Of a stretch of DNA of 64,000 nucleotides, positions 1-9,900 are shown piece after piece. The stretch is taken from assembly GCA_021734835.1 (NCBI GenBank), contig JAIPIH010000008.1, forward strand, positions 34,809 through 98,808, given 5' to 3'. Numbering within the stretch: the stretch's first letter is position 1; every line of letters starts with the position of its first letter. Below the pieces are notes generated by a model, which worked only from the letters and a program-made list of their open reading frames with translations, made no database searches and was not told where the DNA came from. This DNA is from Candidatus Cloacimonadota bacterium. GTDB taxonomy: Bacteria; Cloacimonadota; Cloacimonadia; Cloacimonadales; TCS61. Both the position numbers and the translations under genes were made by a program.

Positions 1-2322
1 GAGATATTTACAGCACCTGCTCAGGTAGATGATCTTGTTGCGATAGGCTTGGATTCAGCCGCCAGACTTTCTTGGACAGCTGTTCAACAAAATGGAAATA
101 TGGGCTTCAATATTTTCAGACGTTCTGAAGTACAAGAATTTATTCAAATAGATAGCTGGCTAACAAATCCTGAATTGGTTGGAACTTTAAATCAGGGTGA
201 AGAATTTTCATATCTTGATGAAAGCCTGGAAAACGGCCAGATCTATGACTATTATATCTCATTTAATAATGAAAATGATGATGAGTTTGTTTATGAGCAA
301 CCCGCAAGCTGTTTACCCAATAACTACTACCAGCTTTATGTTTCAAATATCACATTCAGTATAAAAGACACGGTAACTTTTTCTATGAATCAGTTTGCCA
401 CAGATTATTTTGATGAAGGTTTTGACATAATTAAGGAAGAAACGACGAGCGGTAGTTACATTTCCGCTGCGTTTTATGAGCAATACTGGGCTCCTAATGG
501 TCTTTATTTACAACAGGAGGTTCATAGTGATTACTCATATCTGGAAAATTATAAAGTTTGGAACTTGAGAGTGAAAACTAATCAGATCAATGAAGATCTG
601 GAGATAGAAATTTGTCCTCAGTTTAGCAATAATAATGGAAATCTGTATCTCGAGAACTTACAAACTAATGAAATTGTAAACCTGCTGGAAAATGATCTTT
701 CTTATGTAGCACAGGATTCAATTTTTTATGATTTCAAACTTTATTGGGGAGATTTGTATCCTTTCATCGCTTTCGAAAATATGTCAAGTCAACTGCTGCA
801 AGGCGGAGATGAACTCATGATCGAGTGGGAATCATCATTTGTTCAATTGATCGATCATTTTGATATTTCAATACAAAATGAACAAATGACTTTTGAAGTT
901 GCCGAATATTTAGATCAACATCAAGAGAATTATCTGTGGGTAATACCTGATGATGTTGAGATCCATAACGCCCGTATAGTCATTGATGTTTATGCTGTTA
1001 ATGGCAATACTTACAGTTTTACATCGGCTTCCAGATACGGTTTTGTTCCCAGAAATTATACGCTGGAATTCACACAAGGATGGCAATTGATAACTAATCC
1101 CTGGAATGATGATTCACATTTTTACAGTTCCCAAATATTTGGTGAGAATTCTGAATTACTTCTTGCACTGCAGCACAATAATTACTTAGCAACTGATGAA
1201 TTTAGATTTGGAACCGGTTACTGGTTAAACGCTGAATCAGAAGGTAATTATACTAATACCGGACCCATACTGAAAGATGATGTTTACCTGGATCTGGAAC
1301 CCGGCTGGAATCTGGTCCCTAATCCGCATCTCTGCCCTTACGATCCGCTAGACTTACGAATAAGAAATGAAGGGTATAATTATTCATTTGGATATGCTGT
1401 CAGTCAGGACTTAATAGCAAATGCGATATACGTTTACAGAAATGACAAATTTATAAATCCGGAAATTATTGAACCATATGAGGCTTTTTATCTGTATCTA
1501 AATGAGGATGACTCTGTAAATTCTAAGTGTCTCTTTTCAACTTACTATAACACATACCATTACAATTATGATCTTGATTGGGAAATTTCTCTAAGTGCAG
1601 AGCAAACTGATAAAGATAATATTATCTTGGGATGCGGTTCGGCGGCTACAGATGGTTTTGAAAACGAATATGATTTACCAGAATCTCCGGTGAAACCAAT
1701 TGAAAATGGAATGAGGATGTACTTCCTGAAAAATTCTCCTTCCGATTCTTTATTCATCTATTCCCAGTTAAATCGAGAGATCAAATCTCCACTGCAAGTT
1801 AATATCCCCGAGAGTAAACAATGGGACTTTACTATTGAAGTTGCTAATATCAATTCTGTAATATTAGAGTTTAACATGCTTGATCTTCCAGAAGGATACT
1901 GTGCTGATATTATTATCGATAATTATAATTGGAATGATATTACTGCTGGTAACTATTTATATTCTTTCATCCCTTCCGCTCCAGGACCCGTGAATGGGAC
2001 TATAAATATTAAAAACAATATTACTTATACTGATGATATAGTAGTCAATCCTGCCAAATTCACGAGTTATCCAAATCCTTTTAATCCATACACAACTATT
2101 CAGTTTGCCATCCCTGAAGAGAACAATGTAGACTTGGTGATATATAATGTAAAAGGACAAAGAGTGAGAACTATTTGTGATCAGGTATTACCTGCCGGTG
2201 ATCACCAGTTTAATTGGTATGGCAAGAATAATGAAAATAAAATTGTAACTTCTGGAATATATTTTATAAAACTTAGTTTCGGGAACAATACTAAATATCG
2301 AAAAACGATTTTGCTTAAATGA
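1..2322 (+). CDS. Secreted protein with C-terminal sorting domain (5' partial)
   Basis: The frame is open to the first base of the window, so the gene begins upstream. The TTG at 49 is not a credible start, because codons 1-48 continue the same domain. The first ~90 residues look like a fibronectin type III fold (LSWTAVQQNGNMGFNIFRR). The middle is beta-rich and unrecognised. The last ~85 residues are a FlgD-like / type IX secretion-like sorting tail: YPNPFNPYTTIQF, VIYNVKGQRV, then SGIYFIKL and a basic end RKTILLK. The protein is probably exported and anchored or released at the surface. The function of the main body is unknown. It converges on the next gene across a shared terminator. Confidence 0.85.
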   Translation, partial: EIFTAPAQVDDLVAIGLDSAARLSWTAVQQNGNMGFNIFRRSEVQEFIQIDSWLTNPELVGTLNQGEEFSYLDESLENGQIYDYYISFNNENDDEFVYEQPASCLPNNYYQLYVSNITFSIKDTVTFSMNQFATDYFDEGFDIIKEETTSGSYISAAFYEQYWAPNGLYLQQEVHSDYSYLENYKVWNLRVKTNQINEDLEIEICPQFSNNNGNLYLENLQTNEIVNLLENDLSYVAQDSIFYDFKLYWGDLYPFIAFENMSSQLLQGGDELMIEWESSFVQLIDHFDISIQNEQMTFEVAEYLDQHQENYLWVIPDDVEIHNARIVIDVYAVNGNTYSFTSASRYGFVPRNYTLEFTQGWQLITNPWNDDSHFYSSQIFGENSELLLALQHNNYLATDEFRFGTGYWLNAESEGNYTNTGPILKDDVYLDLEPGWNLVPNPHLCPYDPLDLRIRNEGYNYSFGYAVSQDLIANAIYVYRNDKFINPEIIEPYEAFYLYLNEDDSVNSKCLFSTYYNTYHYNYDLDWEISLSAEQTDKDNIILGCGSAATDGFENEYDLPESPVKPIENGMRMYFLKNSPSDSLFIYSQLNREIKSPLQVNIPESKQWDFTIEVANINSVILEFNMLDLPEGYCADIIIDNYNWNDITAGNYLYSFIPSAPGPVNGTINIKNNITYTDDIVVNPAKFTSYPNPFNPYTTIQFAIPEENNVDLVIYNVKGQRVRTICDQVLPAGDHQFNWYGKNNENKIVTSGIYFIKLSFGNNTKYRKTILLK

Positions 2323-2324
2323 TC

Positions 2325-2357
2325 AAAAAAAAACGCTCTTTATTAGAGCGTTTTTTT
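2325..2357. terminator. Bidirectional intrinsic terminator
   Basis: ACGCTCT (2333-2339) pairs with AGAGCGT (2345-2351) across a 5-nt loop. An A-run lies on the left and a T-run on the right, so it works as a Rho-independent terminator in both directions. It sits between two convergent genes. Confidence 0.9.
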
Positions 2358-2372
2358 ATAATTTTTCAAAGA

Positions 2373-3749
2373 TCACTTTAGTAATATCATTCTTTTAGAC
2401 TCTGTAGAACTATCAGTTTTCAATTTATAGAGATAAATACCTGATGAAACCGGTTGGTTGTTTTCATCTGTACCGTTCCAGATCACTTTGTATTGTGTTC
2501 CCTCTCGTCCTTCGATAAACTCAGGATGACACAAGCTCGGGGAAAGGTCTTTCACTTTCTGACCTTTCAAATTATAGATTTCTAGCTTTGCGTACTTAGC
2601 GTCCTTTGCGGTTAATGAGAAAGATATTGTAGTAGATGGATTAAAGGGATTGGGATAATTTGAGATCAGTTTTGTTGTATTATTAATATTATCGCCTGCG
2701 GATGTACTATTTACTGTCATAGTAACAGGAATTACATAATCATTTTGATTAGGATCGTTATGCGAAATAACAATTTCAGCAAAATACTGCCCTTCATCAA
2801 GACCATTAGGCGAAAAAGTTAATTCTAAATTATCACTTTCATCGGGATCAATAATAGCTGAGTCATGATCTAAAATTAACCAATCAATATTTCCATTAGG
2901 ATCAGGAATTTCATAGTTACAAACTAAAGCGGAAGCCCCTGTATTAGTGATCCCTATTATTTCCTCATCCACTTGATTGTTGAGCATCTCAATTTCAATT
3001 GCTAGTGGATCAACAAATATTATAGGTAACTGATCTCCAATTAGAAAACTCAAATACTGAGCCATAACATCTACTTTGGTATTCCCAGCTGTTCCATCTG
3101 CTAAGGCACCAAAAAAACTCGAAGCAGCTATAGTTCTGAATTCACCGGAATCGTAATAGACACCTCTTGCCAGTCCATCCTGAGATCTCATGAAAGTTGT
3201 AGCAGTTTCCGGAACTAATATATCCAGTCCGTAATCCGCAACAGAGCCATAAAGATAACTCAGTGAAAATCCACTAAAAATGTCCGATCCATTTGCTATG
3301 ATTGTCTCTACTTCAGAATATGCATAAGTGGGAACTGATTCATCACTTAATCCAAAGTATGATCGCAATGCTGCATGATCTCCTGTACCGATGATAGCAT
3401 TTTCCATATACAGTGCTTTCCCTGCATCCAAAAACTCTGTTAGTATCTGTATGTCTTCTGATCCGACCGGATCAGGCGGAATAGCACCTCAGCCCATGCA
3501 CCAAATACCGGCAGTTGCAAAAATAATGTCATACTCTGTCATATCTCCAGCTAAAGTTGAATCTATAGCCGGCACAACGCCATTTGCGTTAAGAGCATTT
3601 TTTAAAGACGCTTCCAAGCCCACATAATTCCACGGATCTTCTGGATCCGGTATTACAACACCATTATCTCTATCCCAGACAAAAACATTCTGACCAAGGA
3701 GAAGAGAAAAACTAACTAATAACATTAAAACTAATATTGAATATTTCAT
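2373..3749 (-). CDS. Secreted sorting-domain protein interrupted by an in-frame TGA (selenoprotein candidate or pseudogene)
   Basis: One reading frame runs from a signal peptide (MKYSILVLMLLVSFSLLLGQ) to a sorting tail (YPNPFNPSTTISF ... SGIYLYKL), 458 codons, with a single TGA at 3489-3491. The frame on both sides of the TGA is the same. The N-terminal ~200 residues look like a ThuA/amidotransferase-like Rossmann fold (YDIIFATAGIW; ILTEFLDAGKALYMEN). Residues ~205-290 look like a choice-of-anchor D (ASH-type) beta domain (GITNTGASALVCNYEI). The TGA falls in WCMG-TGA-GAIPPD, giving a Cys-x-x-TGA motif, and is followed by a 7-bp hairpin with a GGTC loop. Either TGA is read as selenocysteine or the gene is disrupted. 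The neighbouring two-component genes are certainly frameshifted, which favours decay. The sorting tail also contains two repeat-derived peptides. Confidence 0.7.
2505..2530 (-). repeat. Repeat-derived insert encoding CHPEFIEGR
   Basis: On the minus strand this stretch encodes CHPEFIEGR inside the sorting domain, between VKDL and GTQYKVIWNG, where related tails have a short turn. The DNA resembles a dispersed element that I recognise from many FCB-type genomes (TCATCCTGAG...TCGAAGGA). It has no second copy in this window that I could see. Confidence 0.45.
2586..2610 (-). repeat. Three tandem 9-mers encoding TAKDAKYAK
   Basis: On the minus strand CGCAAAGGA, CGCTAAGTA and CGCAAAGCT follow head to tail and encode the Ala-Lys run just before LEIYNLKGQ of the sorting domain. 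This CGCAAAGGACGC-type short tandem repeat is familiar from many unrelated genomes and appears to have been absorbed into the coding frame. Confidence 0.5.
3458..3475 (-). promoter_or_regulatory. SECIS-like hairpin downstream of in-frame TGA
   Basis: On the minus strand CTGATCC (3475-3469) and GGATCAG (3464-3458) form a perfect 7-bp stem closing the tetraloop GGTC. The loop begins 20 nt after the TGA. Bacterial SECIS hairpins (for example E. coli fdhF) lie immediately 3' of UGA, have a G in the apical loop, and place it at about this distance. The functional reading is inference. Confidence 0.35.
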
Positions 3750-3924
3750 TTTTATCCTTCCATTTTATAAGTTTATCTATGCAATAAACGTACCAAAGAT
3801 AACTATCTGCCAAACCTGAAAGGTATTGGGAACGATATTTATTGGCCTTAATCAGCCAGGATCAATCTTTTAGCAGATAATTTCTGAATTTTGTTTTATA
3901 AAGAAAAAATAAATTTTAAAAAAA

Positions 3925-5288
3925 TTATTTTTCTTGAATATTTAGAGTTTTAATCTTCCGATATAGGGTTTTCCTATTTATTTTCAATATTTTTGCAGCT
4001 TTACTTTTGTTCCCATTTGCTTGATCAATTGCATCGATAATTAACTTTTTTTCAACTTTATTAATGACAGAAGCAAGAGACGTACCCTGCTTTAAGGATA
4101 TTGAAGTAGTGCTTGAGTTATTGTATTTATCATCCATCGAAAGTGCTTTAGGTGTTATTTCTTGAGAATTTTCTAATAACACTGCCCGTTTTATCACATG
4201 TTTCAATTCCCTAATATTGCCGGGCCAAGCATAACTCAATAGTAATTTCATACTATCGCTCGAAATATTTCTAATTTTTTTTCCAAAATCCTTATTCGCC
4301 TCTTTTATAAATTCTTTTGCGAGCACAGGGATATCATCAATTCTAACTTTTAATATTGGTAATTGAATTTCGAACTCATTTAATCTATGATAAAGATCAT
4401 TCCTGAAACGGCCATTTTGTACTTCTTCCTCGAATTTTAGATTTGAAGTTGCAATTATGCGCACATCAGTTGGAATACTCTTCTCACCGCCTAAACGAGT
4501 TATTTTTCTCTCTTCTATTGCCCTTAATAGACTGGACTGACCTTCTTTGGAAAGATTAGTTATCTCATCCAATAGTAATGTTCCACTTCAGCATTTTCAA
4601 ACTTCCCAATCCTCTTTGAATCCGCACCGGTAAAAGCACCTTTTTCATGACCAAATAATTCGCTTTCTATGAGTGACTCTGGAATAGCTCCGCAATCTAC
4701 AGCAACAAAAGGCTTTTCATTTCTGTTACTTAGAGAATGAATTAAATTTGCGATAACTTCTTTGCCTGTGCCGCTTTCACCCTCTATTATTATACTAACA
4801 TTTGTCGGTGATACAAGGTGAACCTGACGCAATATTTTTTGCATCTCATTACTATTTCCTAATTCTTTATTGGTAATATCATCTTTTTTAATTTGTCTTT
4901 TCAAAGACTCAACTTCTCTTCTTAAAGCAATTGTTTTTAAAGCTTTTTTAATCGTAAGGATAAGTTCGTCATTATTAAAAGGTTTTTTTATGTAATCATA
5001 GACGCCCATTTTCATTGCTGTAACAGCATCGGAAACATCGGCGAAAGCAGTTATCATTATTACAAGCTGCTTTTTATTTATCTTTAATATTTCTTTAAAA
5101 ACAGCCATTCCGTTCATCCTTGGTAATCTCATGTCCAGTAACACTAATTCGGGGAAATGATCTTTAAATTTCTCAACTCCCAATTTACCGTTACTGGCAG
5201 CAATTGTCTCATAACCTTCTTCCTGCAAAATTGTTTTCAGCAAAAACTGCATATCTTTGTTGTCTTCAATAATCAATATCGTATTCAT
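3925..5288 (-). pseudogene. NtrC-type sigma-54 response regulator, -1 frameshift
   Basis: Reading with one base restored gives ~454 aa. An N-terminal receiver domain (IIEDNKD; phospho-acceptor Asp52 in LLDMRLP; Lys in YDYIKKPF) precedes a sigma-54 AAA+ domain (Walker A GESGTGKE; sigma-54 contact loop GAFTGA; Walker B region LLDEI) and a C-terminal Fis-type helix-turn-helix (KSKAAKILKINRKTLYRKI). The start at 5288 (MNTILIIEDN) is set by AGGATAAATATT before ATG. Near 4585 the expected GAAGGTGGAACA (AEGGT) reads GAAGTGGAACA, so one G is missing and the frame breaks just before Walker B. This gives a stop in one frame and an orphan C-terminal frame in the other. It lies 13 bp downstream of its cognate sensor kinase, which is also frameshifted. 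As drawn it could not activate sigma-54 promoters unless the deletion is a sequence error. Confidence 0.85.
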
Positions 5289-5301
5289 AATATTTATCCT
5301 T

Positions 5302-6743
5302 TCATTTTTTGACTGGTAAAATAACAGTAAAAGTAGTTCCCTTACCATGAACACTTTTTACTTCAAAGAAACCATCATGAGCTGCAACGACTTGGTAGAC
5401 TAAAAATAATCCTAAGCCAACTCCATCAGATTTAGTTGTATAGAATGGATCAAAAATTTTAGTTAACTCATCTTGGCTCATACCGCAACCAGTATCAGTA
5501 AATATAATATTTATCTTATCGTCTTTCAATTTCGTTTTGATGATCAGTTTACCGCGATTATCCATTGCTTCATTGGAATTCAAAAGCAGATTTACAAATA
5601 CCTGTTCCATCCATTTCACATCAAACTTTATCTGTGGCATTTTATCATCAATAATTATTTCAGTTTTAACATTATTCTGTTTGATCCTGGTTTCTACAAG
5701 TTTTAACGATCTCTCAAGAATATCTTTGAGGGAATATTTTTCCCATTTGATCTCTCTTGGTTTTGCAAAATCTAATAACTCTTGGATGATTTTATTAGCA
5801 TTATGAGAATTTCGTGAAATGATATCCAAATACTTGTTGATTTCTTTGGGAATTTCGAATTTTTTTTGACAAAACTGAATTGAAGAGTTAATATTTCCCA
5901 AGGGATTTCTTATTTCATGGGCAACGCCAGCTGCCAACTGCCCAACAGCTGCAAGTCGTTCTGCCTGAAGAAGACGTCTTTCCAGTAATTTACTTTCTGT
6001 AATATTCTGGAATGAGGCTACTATTTTTTCCGATTGCTCATTTTCATCATAAATAACATTAGAAATAATAGAAAAATAGAGCAAGTCTCCGTTTTTTCTC
6101 ATTAATTCTAACTCAAAATTTTTGATCTTCTTTTTTTTGCTGTTCAAAGAAATAAATCTATCAATTTTTTCCGGATCAGAGAATATTGCTCTAAGGTTTT
6201 TCCCAATCAGATCGTTACGCTGGAAACCAGTTATATCTTCGATTGAAGGGCTGATTTCAAGAATAAATCCTCTTTTATCCATTTCACAGTAAACACTCTG
6301 AATATTCTCAAATATTCTTCTATATTTATTTTCATTTCTTTTTATGGTTTGCTGGACTCTGTATTTATATATTGCTAATTCTATAACAGCTTTAAGTTCA
6401 CGTTCAGCAAACGGTTTCACAATGTAACCAAAAGGTTCAGAAATTTTTGATCTGTCTATTGTGTCGTCATCGGCAAAAGCAGTAATAAAAACTACCGGAA
6501 TATCCAGAATTTTGTGTATGTCTTCTGCGGTTTAAGTCCAGACATCTCATTGCCAAGCATTATGTCCATAAGAACTAAATCCGGTTTTAATTTCTTGGCA
6601 CTGAGTAAGGCATGCTCACCAATATTTACAATATCTAAAACCTTGTATCCACAATTTTTAGATATTCTCGAAATATCCTGAGCTATTATCGCCTCATCCT
6701 CTACAATAATTAGACTAACAACTTGTTTTGTTTTCAAACTCAT
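5302..6743 (-). pseudogene. Receiver-PAS sensor histidine kinase, -1 frameshift
   Basis: With one base restored this is a ~480-aa cytoplasmic sensor kinase. It has an N-terminal receiver (SLIIVEDEA; Asp60 in LVLMDIMLG; then FITAFADDD and YIVKPFAE), a PAS domain (RIFENIQSVYCEMDKRGFILEISPSIEDITGF), a HisKA phospho-acceptor (GVAHEIRNPLGNI) and a HATPase (N box NLLLNSNEAMDN; G boxes DTGCGM and GVGLGLFLV). There is no membrane segment. The break lies near 6528-6534, where GGACTTAAACCGCAGAAGAC needs one extra base to run from MSGLK into AEDIHKILDIPVVFITAF. The partner is the downstream NtrC-type regulator. The pairing with a receiver-first kinase suggests a soluble phosphorelay input. Confidence 0.85.
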
Positions 6744-6901
6744 TACATCATCCTATCTAGTTCATTGTTTATTTGTTGATCATTTGGTCTAGATATTTCA
6801 TAATTAGAAAATGTAAATGATTTTATTAGATCCATAATTTTTTGCTAATTTAATTTTGTCGGATGGATAGAGCTGAATGAAGATATTGGCTGGCTTTTCA
6901 G

Positions 6902-6925
6902 TTGCGGAAGGAAAACCTTCCGCAA
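6902..6925. terminator. Strong hairpin downstream of the M14 peptidase
   Basis: TTGCGGAAGG (6902-6911) and CCTTCCGCAA (6916-6925) form a perfect 10-bp stem with an AAAA loop, about 35 bp past the peptidase stop codon. Neither side has a convincing T-run, so it may be a processing or stabilising hairpin rather than a classical intrinsic terminator. Confidence 0.5.
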
Positions 6926-6960
6926 TCTGGTTTTAGCTTTTATCTCATGAGGTCCGAAAG

Positions 6961-9900
6961 CTATTTCATCAGGATCATTTTCCTGGTACTGCTGTATTTA
7001 CCGGATTGCATCTTGTAGAAATAAATTCCACTCGATACATTCTTGCCGTTATTATCGCTGCCATCCCAAACTACATCATGATAAGCTGCCTTAAGTTGAT
7101 TATTTATCAGTGTTTTTACCAGCTGTCCTCTCATATTGTAAATAGTCAAAGATACATACCCTGATTCACTAAGTGAAAAACTAACTGTTGTCTCAGGATT
7201 GAATGGATTTGGATAATTACCCGTTAATGCTGTTACTTCCGGCAGCGGTAGATTGTTCGTACCAGTATGGCTGACAAAGGCGTTTGCAGACATCTCTGAC
7301 TCCCAGCCGCCGTCAAAAACTGCTACTACATTATAAATGTAATTACCGCTCACAACGTTCGTATCCTCATAAGGTGAACCTGTTACTTCTTCTGCCAGTA
7401 ATTCAGTGTTACGATAGATCGTGTAAGAAGCAACACCTCTACCAGCCGCCATTTCCCAGCTTAGGAGTATGTTAGGATCTTGTGATTGCGCACTTACATT
7501 TATCGGAGCAGGAAGAGTGATAGTAACATTTGCCGGTGCTGATTGAACTGATTCTCCCTCATCATAAAGTGCAGTTACAGTATATACATAATCTCCTGCA
7601 TCAAGAGCTTCATCACTATAGGTAAGAGTCGAAGGAGAATCGATCTCTACCAACTCCGAATCATCTTTATAGATTTTATAGCCTAATAACGATCGTGTTG
7701 TGCGGTAATTTGTCTCACTTCTGGAAATAATTGCAATATCGTTTCTTTTCTTGGATTCCTGCGCTTTTGTCGGAGCTTCTGTCGGATCTGTTGCCGGGGC
7801 TTCCCAGGTAAGCACAACATCGTTGTAATCAACAATGGAAGCTTCTAAATTGTTTGGAAGATCCAGATAAGTTAAAATAAAATCTATGCCGTTAACGGTC
7901 AAACCAGGTTCAACTGTTACATTTTCAATAATTTCTATACTATAACCTTCTAACTCAGCCTGGACATTGTAGATTCCGGGAGAAATTTCTAATGAATACT
8001 CTCCAGTAATATTTGGATTAGCAAATTCATCTCCAGCAGAAATTATAACATTTTCAACCTCACCATTGCCACCTTCTAATGTCACATTTCCTGTGATAAG
8101 ACCTTGAATTACATTATTAACCATAGGCGGGAAAATTATATAATCAATCCAGCCGCAGTCACTTCCATTACTAACACTACCATCTTTTTCATAACTCCAT
8201 TTGAAAGTATGAGTTCCGGCTGTTACAGGATAAACGCTTTCTTCCCAGCCACTAATACCACTCCAGGAACCGAGTAGAGCATCATCAATAAAGAAGTTTA
8301 AAAAATCCCAGCCGCTTTCGGATGAAACATTATGATAAAAACTGATCTCCCCAGAAATGGTCACATCAGTTGTCAGTATTAACGCTGATGATTGATTATG
8401 AGTTATAGTTGACGATACAGCAGAATATGATCCTTCAAAAGAATCATTAGAAATTATCCAATCAGCATTACCACCAAACTCCCACTCAAAACTCTGGAAA
8501 TTATATGTCTCAAAATCTTCTATAAAAACACCAATTAAACACAAGATATCAAAATTTGTTGTATATGATCCTGCATTTGCGGAGATATCAAGGTTAAAAG
8601 GGATTTGCCCTCCAAGGGGTGCTTCTGTATCCACCGTGAATGAGAATGATCCTTCTGACATTTCTCCGGAGGTTAGATCACCATAATCATAACTATTATC
8701 ATTTATTAAAACATGATCTGACGGAGTAGATAAAATACCTGTAACATCTTCTGCCGGCAGGGAACCATTATTACGAATCGTAACGGTCATCTCAAGCGTT
8801 TCACCCGGATCAATATAACCATTACCATTACCTATAATCTCTTCAAGTTCATAACCTAATATTGCTATATAAGTCCCGCTTTCTTCAGCTATCGATTCGA
8901 CCGCATCAAGATCAAAACCTGCATCAGCAACATTGGCCAATCCGTCACCATCGTCCACTATTTTGATAAATCGGGTTTCGTATAAATTAGCATCTGCGAG
9001 ATCAAATTCTGTTGAGCCATATCCTTCTCCCAGTGGCAGCCAGGGTCCATCTATACTATTTGATGCAAATGCTGAAAAACTTTCAGGTGAAGGATCACCT
9101 TCAATTACTATTAAGTCATTTCCCGGGCAATCCGGTATCGGAAATTGCATATCAACTATGATCCAGCCATCTTTACCAAGTGAATAATTTCTGTTGTCAG
9201 GTGCTCCTATTACTCCCGGTGTATCTCCTTCATCTTCAGAATTGTTGTCGGGAATTTGCGACGCAGCTACCTTATAAACAAACTGACCCTCAACAGGTTG
9301 AAGTTGAAAATCAGTAGTAGTTGCACTTGCCAAGGTAACTGTTATCCCGGATATTGTTTGCGTTTCATAACCGTTCGCTACGATTTTTACTTCGTAAGTA
9401 CCAGGTAAAACGTATTTGTGATAATCTCCTTCAGTTGCATCAGTGTAGCAGGGAAAATAATCATTAATAAAAACACTTGCTGCTACAGGTTCTCCATTGG
9501 AAGCATCTGTAACTATACCTTGTAATCCATATCCGGCATGTTCGATCATACTTAACATAGCCGGTTTATTATAATTATAAAATGTCGTTATCTGATTAGC
9601 AGGTGGATTTTTATCATATGAAATCTCCATAGACCAACTTATGGCTCCCATCATACCATAATTTGTATCTTTGGTACTGCCATTGATCGGATACATTCCG
9701 GTACAACCTTGTCCAAACTCCATAATTGCATAACCGGATGCTGAAGAATACTCACCCGCCAACTGCATTATGTGATCATAATCCGGAGCTTGATCCGCCC
9801 TGTAGCTCCAGGGACAGGAGATATATTCTGTACCGCTATGGTAGGTTGTATGTACAACAAATTGACGGTTGTAATGACAATCTCTTAATGCTTTTGACTC

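Noticed and set aside
2600..2610. Repeat-like CGCAAAGGACGC units considered as a CRISPR array
   Set aside because: Units are contiguous 9-mers without spacers, and no cas genes are present.
3489..3491. TGA as a reassigned sense codon genome-wide
   Set aside because: Several intact genes here, such as those ending at 2322 and 18092, end with TGA at the expected C-terminus, so TGA acts as a normal stop in this genome.
3391..3627. 78-codon plus-strand frame spanning the in-frame TGA
   Set aside because: It lies opposite the secreted protein's coding strand, lacks a ribosome binding site and has no protein-like domain.
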